From: Schumannella sp. 10F1B-5-1
Lineage (GTDB): Bacteria > Actinomycetota > Actinomycetes > Actinomycetales > Microbacteriaceae
DNA length: 64,000 bases
Direction: 5' to 3'
NCBI RefSeq assembly: GCF_006517535.1
Contig: NZ_VHQH01000039.1
Coordinates: 210,801 to 274,800 of the forward strand
Shown: positions 9,699 through 18,473 of the stretch, one piece after another
Layout: every line of letters starts with the position of its first letter
Numbering within the stretch: the first letter of the stretch is position 1
The notes under the pieces: model-generated
Databases searched by the model: none
Seen by the model: the letters and a program-made list of their open reading frames with translations, nothing else
Told to the model about the DNA's origin: nothing
Position numbers and translations under genes: made by a program

Positions 9699-10265
9699 TC
9701 AGCGCGGCGGATCGGTGATGAGCCGGTGCACGAAGGCGTCGGCCTCGCCCGACGACCCCAGCCGCACGATCGGCAGCTCGGGTCGCGCCGCGGCCAGCGC
9801 CGGCACCCGCTCGCGGTACTTGTCGCGGGTCGCGATCGTCCAGCGCAGGATGCTGTCGTCGGGTCGGGTGAAGAAGGTGCGCAGCGGCGGTTCGACATTC
9901 CCTGCCCAGAGGACCTCGCGGCGCACGCGACGGCGCACGGTCCGCCGGAGCACCCGCTGCATGGTCACCCGGAAGGGCAGGTCGAGCCACACGAGCAGAT
10001 CAGCGCGGTCGAGGAGCCGATCGCGCACGAGGCGGTAGGACCACTCGGTGATCCAGCGGTCGCCGGCGACCAGCGCATCCACGTCGTCGGCGAACTGCGG
10101 GCGCGGCGTCCATTCCGGGCCCCAGTGCAGCGAGTCGATGTCGGTGTGCGGCAGATCGAGCACGCCGCCGATCTTCGCGGCGAGGGTCGTCTTGCCGCTT
10201 CCCGAGAGCCCGCAGACGAGCACGCGGCGCGGTCGCGCGGGCAGCGGCTGGTCGGCGGTGAGCAC
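9699..10265 (-). CDS. P-loop nucleotide kinase-like protein
   Basis: A 188-residue protein with Walker A VCGLSGSGKTTLA near residue 17 and an acidic pair in HTDIDSLHW. An Arg-rich lid segment (MQRVLRRTVRRRVRREVLW) follows LLVWLDLPF. This arrangement is typical of small adenylate-kinase-like ATPases annotated as topology modulation or FlaR-like proteins; the substrate is unknown. It ends 37 bases from the convergent membrane protein. The acyltransferase-like gene at 10275-11315 ends 9 bases before this gene's start, so the two probably form an operon. Confidence 0.85.
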   Translation of the reverse strand: MLTADQPLPARPRRVLVCGLSGSGKTTLAAKIGGVLDLPHTDIDSLHWGPEWTPRPQFADDVDALVAGDRWITEWSYRLVRDRLLDRADLLVWLDLPFRVTMQRVLRRTVRRRVRREVLWAGNVEPPLRTFFTRPDDSILRWTIATRDKYRERVPALAAARPELPIVRLGSSGEADAFVHRLITDPPR

Positions 10266-10274
10266 GGGCTCAGG

Positions 10275-11315
10275 CTATCGGCGCGCGCCCGTCAGAGGGC
10301 GAGGCGCCTGGAAGAGCCAGGGCGCGCCGAGCCGCGTCGTCAGCCACCAGAGGGCGAGGGGGAACGCGAGGCCCGCGATCACTCCGCCGGCGACCTGGAG
10401 CGCCGGTTCGTCGATCCCGAGCCGATCGAGCACGATCCGCGCGCCGGCGGTGGCGAGGATGTGCGCGAGGAAGATCTCGAGGGAGCGTTCGCCGAGCAGC
10501 GCCAGCACGCGGGTGAGCGGTCCCAGTCGGGAGAGAGCACGCGCCGCGGACAGCACGACGCCGGTGCCGACGACCGCCGCGAGGACGCCGAGCGCGACCG
10601 AGGTCGGCGTGCGCGTGGCCCCGCCCTCGGTGGGCGGAGTGGTGGTGCCGGCGAGCACGGCGACGAACACGAGCGCCAACAGCACGGCCACGAGCAGCGC
10701 CCGCACCACGCCGAGACGGCCGACAAGTCGACGCACGCGCTCGGCCCCGATCATGCAGCCGGCGAGGTAGAAGGCGGTGAGGGCGAGGCCCTGGCCTCCG
10801 ACGACGTTCCAGCCGAGACCCCAGAAGGCGAGGCTCCCGATCGCCGCCGCGACGCCGATCCAGCGGCGCACACCGACGCGCCAGGGGCGGATGAGCACCG
10901 CGATCACGGTCGCGACGATCAGCCAGGTGAGGAACCAGAACTGATCTTTCGGCACCCACAGCTCCAGCACCTCGATCGGCGAGCGGGGACGGTTCACCAG
11001 CGACGACAGCGCGACCGTGACGAGTCCCTGCAGCAACGACCAGAGCACGTAGAGCCAGGCGAACAGCACGACGCGGGACCGCAGGTAGCGAGCGACGCCG
11101 TCGCGCTCCACCCCGCGGGCCACGAAGAGTCCGGCGAGGAAGGCGAACACCGGCAGGTGCACCAGATAGAGGATGCGATCGAGCTCGACGATGGCGGGAA
11201 GTGCTCCGTCCAGCAGGTCGGCGCGGATGAGACCGCGCTCGACATGGCCGAGCACGATCGCGATGATCGCGAGTCCGCGGGCGACGTCGACGGTCGCATC
11301 CCGAGTCGTGCTCAT
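10275..11315 (-). CDS. Acyltransferase-3-like membrane protein
   Basis: A 346-residue polytopic protein with about ten hydrophobic segments. The N-terminal VDVARGLAIIAIVLGHVER carries the Asp-Arg-GLA and His pattern of acyltransferase-3/OpgC proteins, which move acyl groups onto sugars or cell envelope polymers. The second conserved region, YLVHLPVFAFLAGLFVARG, follows. ATG 11315 (MSTTRDATVDVARG) starts right before the family motif; ATG 11345 would add ten residues. It is divergent from nrtR and probably cotranscribed with the kinase-like gene downstream. Confidence 0.85.
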   Translation of the reverse strand: MSTTRDATVDVARGLAIIAIVLGHVERGLIRADLLDGALPAIVELDRILYLVHLPVFAFLAGLFVARGVERDGVARYLRSRVVLFAWLYVLWSLLQGLVTVALSSLVNRPRSPIEVLELWVPKDQFWFLTWLIVATVIAVLIRPWRVGVRRWIGVAAAIGSLAFWGLGWNVVGGQGLALTAFYLAGCMIGAERVRRLVGRLGVVRALLVAVLLALVFVAVLAGTTTPPTEGGATRTPTSVALGVLAAVVGTGVVLSAARALSRLGPLTRVLALLGERSLEIFLAHILATAGARIVLDRLGIDEPALQVAGGVIAGLAFPLALWWLTTRLGAPWLFQAPRPLTGARR

Positions 11316-11365
11316 GGCCTGACGATAGTGCCGCAGACGGTTCAAGTCACCCGCACCTTTAGTGC

Positions 11366-11392
11366 TAGACTCCGTTCAGGTCAGTCAGACCT
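11366..11392 (+). promoter_or_regulatory. NAD operon promoter with a candidate NrtR operator
   Basis: A TAGACT -10 box at 11366-11371 predicts a start near 11378. A 15-base inverted repeat AGGTC-AGTCA-GACCT occupies 11378-11392, directly on the start site, a position suited to repression. NrtR autoregulation of NAD genes is known in other bacteria; this exact site is an inference. A second weaker inverted repeat, TTTAG-TG-CTAGA, overlaps the -10. Confidence 0.55.
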
Positions 11393-11443
11393 TTACTCCC
11401 CGATCGCACCGCGATCCCGGACCCGATCACGAAGGAGCCGCGG

Positions 11444-12139
11444 ATGTCGACCATCGACCTCGCCGTCTCGACCGTGATCTTCGCGCTGCGACCCTGCGCC
11501 GAGGACGGGCGCGCGACCGTCTGGCTGCCGCTCGTGCGCCGCACGCGCGATCCCTTCGCCGAGCGGTGGGCACTGCCGGGCGGTGTGGCCGACGCCGTCG
11601 AGAGCCTCAGCGCGACCGCGGCCCGCAAGCTCTTCGAGACCACCGCCCTCGAGCCCGCGTACCTCGAACAGCTCTACGCCTTCGGCGAGCCGGACCGCTC
11701 GCCGACCGGACGCGTCGTCTCGATCGTCTACTGGGCCCTCGTGCGCACCGAGCAGGCCGAGGCCGCCACGGTCGACGAGAACGTGCGCTGGTTCGAGGCG
11801 GATGCGCTGCCGCCGCTGGCCTTCGATCACAACCTGATCGTCGAGTACGCGCTGTGGCGCCTGCGCACCAAGATGGAGTACTCGCGCATCGCCCACGCCT
11901 TCCTCGGCGAGACCTTCACGTTGAGCGAGCTGCGCCAGGTGCACGAGGCCGTGCTCGGCAAGCCGCTCGACCCCGCCAACTTCCGCCGTCAGGTGGAGTC
12001 CAGCCCCGCGATCGTGCGCACCGAGCAGCACGTCACCGGGGGTCGTCATCGTCCGCCGCGGCTCTATCGCTACGACGCCGACATCGAGCTGGTCGACAAC
12101 GGCCCGCTCATCGCCAGCCCGGCCCCCGCCGGGCGCTAG
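11444..12139 (+). CDS. nrtR: NrtR-type NUDIX transcriptional regulator of NAD synthesis
   Basis: A 231-residue fusion of a NUDIX domain (about 1-145) with a winged-helix domain (about 150-220, FTLSELRQVHEAVLG then FRRQVESS). The NUDIX box (GGVADAVESLSATAARKLF) has lost the standard REUXEE residues, as in NrtR proteins that bind ADP-ribose derivatives without hydrolysing them. It heads nrtR-nadA-nadB-nadC, which makes control of NAD synthesis the clear role. GAAGGAG lies about 9 bases before ATG 11444. Confidence 0.92.
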   Translation: MSTIDLAVSTVIFALRPCAEDGRATVWLPLVRRTRDPFAERWALPGGVADAVESLSATAARKLFETTALEPAYLEQLYAFGEPDRSPTGRVVSIVYWALVRTEQAEAATVDENVRWFEADALPPLAFDHNLIVEYALWRLRTKMEYSRIAHAFLGETFTLSELRQVHEAVLGKPLDPANFRRQVESSPAIVRTEQHVTGGRHRPPRLYRYDADIELVDNGPLIASPAPAGR

Positions 12140-12148
12140 GAGAGTCCC

Positions 12149-13525
12149 GTGCCTTCCGTCGACACCCTGATCCAGACCATCCGCACCACCGGCGCGGGCG
12201 CGAGCTGCGCCCCCGACCTCGCCAAGGGGCCGTGGGAGTTCGACAAGGTCGTCGGCTACGGCCCCGGATCGTCGATGGGCGACGTCATCCCGGTCGGCGC
12301 TCCGCGCCAGGGTGCACTGCCCGAGGAGTACCGTCTCGCCTCGAACGACGAGCTGCACGCCCGCATCCGCGCCGCCAAGGAGACGCTGGGCAGCCGCGTC
12401 GTCATCCTCGGCCACTTCTATCAGCGCGACGAGATCGTGCAGCACGCCGACTTCCTCGGCGACTCGTTCCAGCTCGCGAACGCCGCGCAGACGGTGCCCG
12501 AGGCCGAGACGATCGTGTTCTGCGGGGTGCACTTCATGGCCGAGACGGCCGACATCCTCGCCAAGCCGACGCAGAACGTGATCCTGCCGAACCTCGCCGC
12601 CGGATGCTCGATGGCCGACATGGCCGACCTCGACTCGGTCGAGGAATGCTGGGCGCAGCTCGAGGAGCTGTACGGCACGGAGCCCGACGCCGACGGCCGT
12701 GTGCCCGTCATCCCCGTCACGTACATGAACTCGAGCGCCGCGCTCAAGGGCTTCTGCGGTCGCCATGGCGGCATCGTCTGCACCTCGTCGAACGCCGAGA
12801 CGGTGCTCGAAGACGCCTTCGCGCGGGGCCAGCGCGTGCTGTTCTTCCCCGACCAGCACCTCGGGCGCAACACCGCCAAGAAGATGGGCGTGCCGGTCGA
12901 GCAGATGCCGATGTGGAACCCGCGCAAGCCGCTCGGCGGGTCGACGGTCGAGCAGCTGCACGACGCGCGGGTCGTGCTGTGGCACGGCTTCTGCTCGGTG
13001 CACAAGCGTTTCAACGTGCGGCAGATCGAGGCCGCGCGGGCCGAGTTCCCCGGGGTGCGCGTGATCGTGCATCCCGAGTGCCCGATGGAGGTGGTGGATG
13101 CCGCCGACGAGGCCGGCTCGACCGACTACATCCGCAAGGCGGTCGCCGCCGCCACCGAGCCCACGACCTTCGCGATCGGCACCGAGATCAACATGGTCAA
13201 CCGGCTGCAGGCCGAGTATCCGCAGCACACGATCTTCTGCCTCGACCCGGTCGTCTGCCCGTGCTCGACGATGTACCGCATCCACCCCGGCTACCTCGCC
13301 TGGGTGCTCGAGGAGCTCGTCGAGGGCCGGTCGCCGAACGTGATCGAGGTCGACGAGGTCACGGCCGCGGATGCGCGCCTCGCGCTCGAGCGGATGCTGG
13401 CGCTGCGTCCGAAGCCCATGCCGGGCGACGTGCCGCCGAGCAGCAGCGCCCACGCGCCCGCGCCGCGCGCGCCCGGTGCTGCGAGCGCAGTCGGCGCGCC
13501 TGGCGCAGCTCGCATCGGAGCCTGA
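12149..13525 (+). CDS. nadA: Quinolinate synthase
   Basis: NadA joins iminoaspartate and dihydroxyacetone phosphate to quinolinate using a [4Fe-4S] cluster. The 458-residue protein shows ILGHFYQRDEIVQHADFLGDS, CGVHFMAETA, LAAGCSMADM, VTYMNSSAALK, FFPDQHLGRNTA, WHGFCSVH, HPECPMEV and the C-terminal CLDPVVCPCSTMYRIHP. These include the cluster cysteines. The N-terminal ~80-residue extension is typical of actinobacterial NadA; the last ~35 residues are Ala/Pro-rich and probably disordered. GTG 12149 is preceded by AGGAGAG. It lies 9 bases after nrtR and 1 base before nadB. Confidence 0.97.
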   Translation: MPSVDTLIQTIRTTGAGASCAPDLAKGPWEFDKVVGYGPGSSMGDVIPVGAPRQGALPEEYRLASNDELHARIRAAKETLGSRVVILGHFYQRDEIVQHADFLGDSFQLANAAQTVPEAETIVFCGVHFMAETADILAKPTQNVILPNLAAGCSMADMADLDSVEECWAQLEELYGTEPDADGRVPVIPVTYMNSSAALKGFCGRHGGIVCTSSNAETVLEDAFARGQRVLFFPDQHLGRNTAKKMGVPVEQMPMWNPRKPLGGSTVEQLHDARVVLWHGFCSVHKRFNVRQIEAARAEFPGVRVIVHPECPMEVVDAADEAGSTDYIRKAVAAATEPTTFAIGTEINMVNRLQAEYPQHTIFCLDPVVCPCSTMYRIHPGYLAWVLEELVEGRSPNVIEVDEVTAADARLALERMLALRPKPMPGDVPPSSSAHAPAPRAPGAASAVGAPGAARIGA

Positions 13526-13526
13526 G

Positions 13527-15257
13527 ATGCGCGTGCTCGTCATCGGCTCGGGGATCGCCGGGCTCATCGCCGCCTATCGTGCGTGCCGCGACCACGACGT
13601 CGTGCTCGTCACGAAGGCGGCCGCGGGCGAGGCGAACACCGCCTACGCGCAGGGAGGGATCGCAGCCGCGCTGTTCCCTGACGACAGCGCCGAGTCGCAC
13701 GCGGACGACACGCTGCGCGCCGCGGACGGCCTCGCCGATCCGGAGGCCGTGCGAGTGCTCACCTCCGAGGGACCGCAGCGCGTGCGCGACCTCATCGGGC
13801 TCGGAGTCGCATTCGACCGCGATCCCTCGGGCAGCGGGCTGGCCCGCGGACACGAGGCAGCGCACTCCGCGCGTCGCGTCGTGCACGCCGGCGGCGACGC
13901 CACGGGCCGCGAGATCGAGCGCGTGCTGCTCGACGCCGTGCGCCGGTCGGCCGTCGCACTGCACGAGCGCACCGCGCTGGCCGAGCTGATCGTGCGCGAC
14001 GGCCGGGTCGTCGGAGCCGAGCTGCTCGGGCCCTCGGGGCTTCTCGTCGAGACCGCCGACGCCGTGATCCTCGCGACCGGGGGAGCCGGGCAGCTGTTCC
14101 GGCACACGACGAACCCCGCCGTCACGACCGGCGACGGAGTCGCGGCCGCGTGGCGCGCGGGCGCCGAGCTGACCGACGTCGAGTTCTACCAGTTCCATCC
14201 CACCGCGCTGGCCGTGCCGGGCACGCCGCTCATCTCCGAAGCCGTGCGCGGCGACGGAGCGGTGCTGCTCGACGAGCAGGGGCGGCGGTTCATGCTCGAC
14301 GTGCATCCGGACGGCGAGCTCGCGCCGCGCGATGTGGTGGCGCGGGGGATCGCCGACGCGATGGCCAGACAGGGCGGACGCCCGGTGCTGCTCGACGCGA
14401 CCTCGCTCGGCGGCGCGTACCTCGAGCAGCGCTTCCCCGGACTCACCCAGGTGACCCGCACGCACGGCTTCGACTGGGCCACGACGCCGATCCCGGTGAC
14501 GCCGGCGGCGCACTACTGGATGGGCGGAGTGCGCACCGACGTCGACGGGCGCACCAGCATCCCGGGCCTGTTCTGCGTCGGCGAGGCCGCCTGCACCGGC
14601 GTGCACGGGGCGAACCGGCTCGCGTCCAACTCGCTGCTCGAGTCGCTCGTGTTCGCCGAGCGCGCCGCCGGCGCGCTCGACGCGCCCTGGCAGCCGCTGA
14701 CCCCGGCGGACGATCTGCGCGTGATCGTCGCGCCCGCGCCCGCCGTGACGTCCTCGTCGGCCGCGCCCTCGTCGACCGCACGGCGGGCGGCGTCGGAAAC
14801 TCAGGCGCTGTTCTCGGCCGGCCCCGTCGCCCGGGCGCGGATCCAGGAGCTCATGTGGTCTCACGTGGGTCTCGAGCGGGACGCCGCGGGTCTCGCCGCG
14901 GTGCTCGATGAGCTCGCCGCGCGGCCCGCATCGCGCGATCCCCGCGAGACCCTCATGGGTCTCGAGGACCGGAATCTCGCCGATCTGGCCGCCCTCGTCG
15001 CGACCGCGGCGCTGCACCGAACCGAGTCCCGCGGTGCGCATCACCGCCGCGACCACCCTGTCGCCGACCCGTCCTGGCTGCGACGCGTGACGTGGACGCG
15101 CACGCTGCACGTCGAATCGGCAACGCCTGAGTTTCCGACACCGCCGGCGTCGGCGACCGATCCGGCCGCGCGCGCATCCCGGCGCCGCCCGGCGAGAGCA
15201 TCGAGCCCGTCGCGCGACCCCGAACCCGCCGTCACCACGAGAGCAGCCCTGGCATGA
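13527..15257 (+). CDS. nadB: L-aspartate oxidase, with repeat arms flanking its C-terminal domain
   Basis: NadB oxidises L-aspartate to iminoaspartate for NadA, using FAD. The N terminus has the dinucleotide fold VLVIGSGIAGLIAAY; further motifs are TAYAQGGIAAAL, EFYQFHPTAL and GEAACTGVHGANRLASNSLLESLVF. The helical C-terminal domain follows (IQELMWSHVGLERD, LEDRNLADLAALV, ESRGAHHRRDHP). A low-complexity linker before this domain contains the left arm of the repeat (SETQAL) and the tail contains the right arm (TPEFPT), so both extras are repeat-encoded. ATG 13527 begins the FAD fold; the stop overlaps nadC as ATGA. Length 576 residues, slightly long. Confidence 0.96.
   Translation: MRVLVIGSGIAGLIAAYRACRDHDVVLVTKAAAGEANTAYAQGGIAAALFPDDSAESHADDTLRAADGLADPEAVRVLTSEGPQRVRDLIGLGVAFDRDPSGSGLARGHEAAHSARRVVHAGGDATGREIERVLLDAVRRSAVALHERTALAELIVRDGRVVGAELLGPSGLLVETADAVILATGGAGQLFRHTTNPAVTTGDGVAAAWRAGAELTDVEFYQFHPTALAVPGTPLISEAVRGDGAVLLDEQGRRFMLDVHPDGELAPRDVVARGIADAMARQGGRPVLLDATSLGGAYLEQRFPGLTQVTRTHGFDWATTPIPVTPAAHYWMGGVRTDVDGRTSIPGLFCVGEAACTGVHGANRLASNSLLESLVFAERAAGALDAPWQPLTPADDLRVIVAPAPAVTSSSAAPSSTARRAASETQALFSAGPVARARIQELMWSHVGLERDAAGLAAVLDELAARPASRDPRETLMGLEDRNLADLAALVATAALHRTESRGAHHRRDHPVADPSWLRRVTWTRTLHVESATPEFPTPPASATDPAARASRRRPARASSPSRDPEPAVTTRAALA
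14791..15140. repeat. Separated arms of the inverted-repeat element inside nadB (copy 4)
   Basis: The left arm (14791-14810) has two mismatches; the right arm (15121-15140) is perfect. They are inverted as in the other copies but are 310 bases apart rather than ~49. The DNA between is genuine nadB coding sequence for the helical C-terminal domain. They may be two solo arms or the remains of two elements. Both are translated in frame. Confidence 0.85.
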
Positions 15258-16102
15258 CCCCCGAGCAGATCGACGACATCCTCCACCGCGCCCTCGCCGA
15301 GGATGCTCCGTGGGGGGACGTGACGTCGGAGACCTTCCTGCCCGCCGACGCGCGGGCCGAGGCGGTGCTCGCCGCGCGCGAACCGGGCGTGCTGAGCGGC
15401 GTCGATGTCTTCGCTCGCGCGTTCCGTCTGGTCGACCCGGCCAGCGACGTGCGCATCCACCTCGCCGACGGCGCCCGCTTCGCGGCCGGCGACGAGATCG
15501 CGGTGGTCACCGGCACGGCCCGAGCCGTGCTGCGCGCCGAGCGCATCGGGCTCAACCTGGTGCAGCGGATGTCGGGCATCGCGACGCAGACCGCCCGCTA
15601 CGTCGAGGCGGTCGCCGGCACCCGCGCGCGGATCGTCGACACGCGGAAGACGACTCCCGGCCTCCGGGTGCTCGAACGTCACGCCGTGCGCAGCGGCGGC
15701 GGGCACAACCACCGCTTCTCGCTCAGCGACGCCGTGCTGGCGAAGGACAACCACCTCGCCGTGCTGCAGGCGCAGGGGATCGGCGTCGGCGACGCGATCC
15801 GGGCCGCGCGCGCCCGCATCGGTCACACGACGCACCTCGAGGTCGAGGTCGATCGGCCCGACCAGGTCGAGGAGGTCGTCGCCGCCGGCGTCGACACGAT
15901 CATGCTCGACAACTTCACACCCGAGCAGCTTCGCGAGGGCGTCGCTCTCGTCGCGGGGCGCGCCCTCGTGGAGGCGAGCGGGGGCGTCAACCTCGACACG
16001 GTCGCGGCGATCGCCGCCGCCGGCGTCGACGTGATCTCGGTCGGCGCGCTCACCCACAGCGTGCGCGCGCTCGACCTCGGTCTCGACGTGCGGATCGGCT
16101 GA
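15254..16102 (+). CDS. nadC: Nicotinate-nucleotide pyrophosphorylase (carboxylating)
   Basis: This 282-residue quinolinate phosphoribosyltransferase makes nicotinate mononucleotide from quinolinate and PRPP. Motifs are EDAPWGDVTSETF near the N terminus, the catalytic region RMSGIATQT, DTRKTTPGLRVLERHAVRSGGG, HNHRFSLSDAVLAKDNH, the acidic EVEVDRPDQ, DTIMLDNF and the ASGGVNLDTVAAIAAAGVD repeat near the C terminus. It overlaps nadB by four bases (ATGA), so translation is coupled, and is followed 8 bases later by the desulfurase. Confidence 0.98.
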   Translation: MTPEQIDDILHRALAEDAPWGDVTSETFLPADARAEAVLAAREPGVLSGVDVFARAFRLVDPASDVRIHLADGARFAAGDEIAVVTGTARAVLRAERIGLNLVQRMSGIATQTARYVEAVAGTRARIVDTRKTTPGLRVLERHAVRSGGGHNHRFSLSDAVLAKDNHLAVLQAQGIGVGDAIRAARARIGHTTHLEVEVDRPDQVEEVVAAGVDTIMLDNFTPEQLREGVALVAGRALVEASGGVNLDTVAAIAAAGVDVISVGALTHSVRALDLGLDVRIG

Positions 16103-16110
16103 GGTCGCTC

Positions 16111-17283
16111 GTGCTCTATCTCGACCACGCCGCGACCTCGCCGGTGCGGCGCGAGGTGCTCGAGGCGATGTGGCCCTGGCTCACCGGCGAGTTCGGCAAC
16201 CCCTCGAGCACCCACGATCTCGGACGCCGCGCCGCCGACGGCCTCGCCGACGCCCGCCGCCGCATCGCCGCGCAGCTCGGCTGCCGGGCATCGGAGGTCG
16301 TGCTCACCTCGGGCGGGACGGAGGCCGACAATCTGGCGGTGAAGGGCATCGTGCTCGCCTCGACCCGAGGCCGCCACATCGTCACGACGCCCATCGAGCA
16401 CGAGGCCGTGCTCGCGGCGGTCGAGCAGCTCGGGCGGCTCCACGACGCGACCGTGACGCTGCTTCCGGTCGATCGCTCCGGACTCGTCTCGGCCGAGCAC
16501 CTCGCGAACGCGATCCGCGACGACACGGCGCTCGTCAGCATCCAGCACGCCAACAACGAGGTCGGCACCGTGCAGGCGATCGGCCGCCTCGCCGAGGTCG
16601 CGCACGCCGCCGGCGTCCCGCTGCACAGCGACGCCGTGCAGTCGGCGGCCTGGTTCCCGGTCGGGCTCGGTCAGCTCGGCGTCGACGCCCTCACGGTCTC
16701 CGGACACAAGCTCGGAGCACCGAAGGGCATCGGCGCGCTGGCGGTGCGCGCCGGCCTGCCGCTCGAGCCGGTCATCGCGGGCGGAGGACAGGAGCGCGGA
16801 CGACGCTCGGGCACCGAGAACGTCGCCGGCGCCGTCGGCCTCGCCGTCGCGCTCGAGGCGACGCGCGCCGAGACCGAGGAGTCGGCACCGCGCGTGCGCG
16901 AGGTACGGGATGCGCTTATCCGCGCCGTTCTCGATGGCGTCCCGATCGCGTCGGTGACCGGCGCCTGGGATTCCGCCGCGCAGTCGAGCGCTCGCGACGA
17001 CGTGCGCCTGCCGGGCACGGCATCCTTCGTGCTCGACGGGGTCAGCGGGGAGTCGGTGCTGCTCGAGCTCGAGCAGCAGGGGATGGTCGGATCGAGCGGC
17101 TCGGCCTGCGCCGCGGGACGCGACGAGGCGTCGCACGTGCTCCTCGCCCTCGGCTACTCCGATGAGCTGGCGCGGTCGGCGATCCGCTTCACGCTCTCGC
17201 CCGAGGTGACCGTGGGCGACGCCGAGCGCATCGCGTCCGCTCTCGCCGATGCCGTCGATCGGGTGCGGGCGCTCGGCCGCTGA
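16111..17283 (+). CDS. Cysteine desulfurase, NifS/IscS type
   Basis: A 390-residue PLP enzyme that releases sulfur from cysteine for iron-sulfur cluster assembly. Motifs are YLDHAATSPVRREVLEAM at the N terminus, TSGGTEADNLAVKG, HANNEVGTVQ, DAVQSAAWFP, the PLP lysine in VSGHKLGAPKG, GGGQERGRRSGTENV and the sulfur-accepting Cys in GSSGSACAAGRDEASHVL. Its place as the last gene of the nad operon suggests it supplies sulfur for the NadA cluster. GTG 16111 is chosen because the family N terminus begins there. Confidence 0.93.
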   Translation: MLYLDHAATSPVRREVLEAMWPWLTGEFGNPSSTHDLGRRAADGLADARRRIAAQLGCRASEVVLTSGGTEADNLAVKGIVLASTRGRHIVTTPIEHEAVLAAVEQLGRLHDATVTLLPVDRSGLVSAEHLANAIRDDTALVSIQHANNEVGTVQAIGRLAEVAHAAGVPLHSDAVQSAAWFPVGLGQLGVDALTVSGHKLGAPKGIGALAVRAGLPLEPVIAGGGQERGRRSGTENVAGAVGLAVALEATRAETEESAPRVREVRDALIRAVLDGVPIASVTGAWDSAAQSSARDDVRLPGTASFVLDGVSGESVLLELEQQGMVGSSGSACAAGRDEASHVLLALGYSDELARSAIRFTLSPEVTVGDAERIASALADAVDRVRALGR

Positions 17284-17304
17284 CGGCTCCCTGCCGCGAG
17301 GGCG

Positions 17305-17394
17305 CGTCGGAAACTCAGGTGTTGCTGCGAGCGACCTCGCCGAGCCCGAGAGGGTTGCCGTCTCGTCGGATCGCTAACGCCTGAGTTTCCGGCA
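17305..17394. repeat. Inverted-repeat element, copy 5 (degenerate)
   Basis: The left arm (17305-17324) and right arm (17375-17394) each differ from the consensus at two positions; the core is 50 bases. It lies 22 bases after the desulfurase stop, between convergent genes, and is the only ~90-base copy with mismatches at both outer ends besides copy 7. Confidence 0.88.
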
Positions 17395-17498
17395 ACCCGA
17401 CCGGGATGGAGGAGTCGGTCCATCCTTACCGGCAGTTCGGCACAGCGGCAGCCGACCAGCAGGGACGGCCGAACAGCAGGGTCAGAGCGGCAGCGCGC

Positions 17499-18428
17499 TC
17501 AGCCTCCGACGCTGGCCTCGCGCAGCCGCCCCGCCAGCGCCAGGGCCGCTCCGATCGCCGGGACGCCTCGGCTGCCGGGCCGAGCGACGATCCGGATCGC
17601 CCGATCGCTCGCGGGCTCGGTCGCCCGCACCTCGGCCCCGTCGGGAACGACGGCGGTGCGCAGAGCGAGCCGGGGGAGCAGGGCGACGCCGAGTCCCGAC
17701 GCAACCAGGTTGAGCACTGCGGCGGCGTTGTCGGTCTCCAGCTGGATGTCCGGGGCGATCCCGACGGCCTCGCACGCCGCCAGCAGATGCCCACGGCAGA
17801 GGGGGCAGCCCGCGATCCAGCGCTCCTGCGCCAGCGCGGCGAGCGGCACGGGACGATCGGGCCCCGAGTCCGCAGGATGTCCGCGCGGAAGCACGATCGC
17901 GACCGGGTCGGCCATCAGCTCGAGCACATCGAGGTTCTCGTCGCGGTGCGGGTCAGCCCGGTCGCCGGGATACGCGAAGGTGATGGCCAGGTCGACGACT
18001 CCGTCGCGCACGAGGGCGAGCGCCTCGGGCGGCTCGGCCTCGACGTAGCCGACGGTGAGGCCGGGATGCGCGGACCGCAGCGCCCCGAGCAGGCGCGGCA
18101 CGAGGGTCGACGATGCCGTCGGGAACGCCGCGAGCCGCACACGTCCGTGCTCAAGCCCCGAGAGCTGCGCGAGCTCGCCAGCGGCCGCATCCAGCGCCGA
18201 TCCGATCGAGATCGCGTGCCGTGCGAGCACCTCGCCGGCCTCGGTGAGTCGCGAGGTGCGCCCTGCCCGCTGGACCAGCGGCATCCCGATGCGCGTCTCC
18301 GCGCGCTGCAGGTGCTGACTCAGCGCGGGCTGGCTGTAGCCGAGTGCCCGCGCGGCCGCGGTGATGCTGCCGTGCTCGGCGATCGCGCGGACGATGCGCA
18401 CCGAGTGCAGGTCGAGTTCCGGATCCAC
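17499..18428 (-). CDS. LysR-family transcriptional regulator
   Basis: A 309-residue regulator. The N-terminal helix-turn-helix is clear (VRIVRAIAEHGSITAAARALGYSQPALSQHLQRAE), followed by the two-lobed ligand domain from about residue 95. Two Cys residues in WIAGCPLCRGHLLAAC are unusual and could be redox-sensitive; that is speculation. It is divergent from the PLP enzyme at 18504 and shares a 75-base spacer, so it probably controls that gene. GTG 18428 follows a TAGGGT -10 box (18440-18435) by 6 bases, so the transcript looks leaderless. Confidence 0.95.
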   Translation of the reverse strand: MDPELDLHSVRIVRAIAEHGSITAAARALGYSQPALSQHLQRAETRIGMPLVQRAGRTSRLTEAGEVLARHAISIGSALDAAAGELAQLSGLEHGRVRLAAFPTASSTLVPRLLGALRSAHPGLTVGYVEAEPPEALALVRDGVVDLAITFAYPGDRADPHRDENLDVLELMADPVAIVLPRGHPADSGPDRPVPLAALAQERWIAGCPLCRGHLLAACEAVGIAPDIQLETDNAAAVLNLVASGLGVALLPRLALRTAVVPDGAEVRATEPASDRAIRIVARPGSRGVPAIGAALALAGRLREASVGG

Positions 18429-18434
18429 GACATA

Positions 18435-18473
18435 ACCCTAGGCATGGTCTGCCACAACGAACATGCGGTTGTG
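18435..18473. promoter_or_regulatory. LysR promoter and divergent operator
   Basis: TAGGGT on the minus strand (18440-18435) is the LysR -10. An inverted repeat CACAAC-N9-GTTGTG at 18453-18473 lies behind it and 30 bases before ATG 18504. The size and symmetry suit a LysR-type binding site acting on both divergent genes. Function is inferred. Confidence 0.5.
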
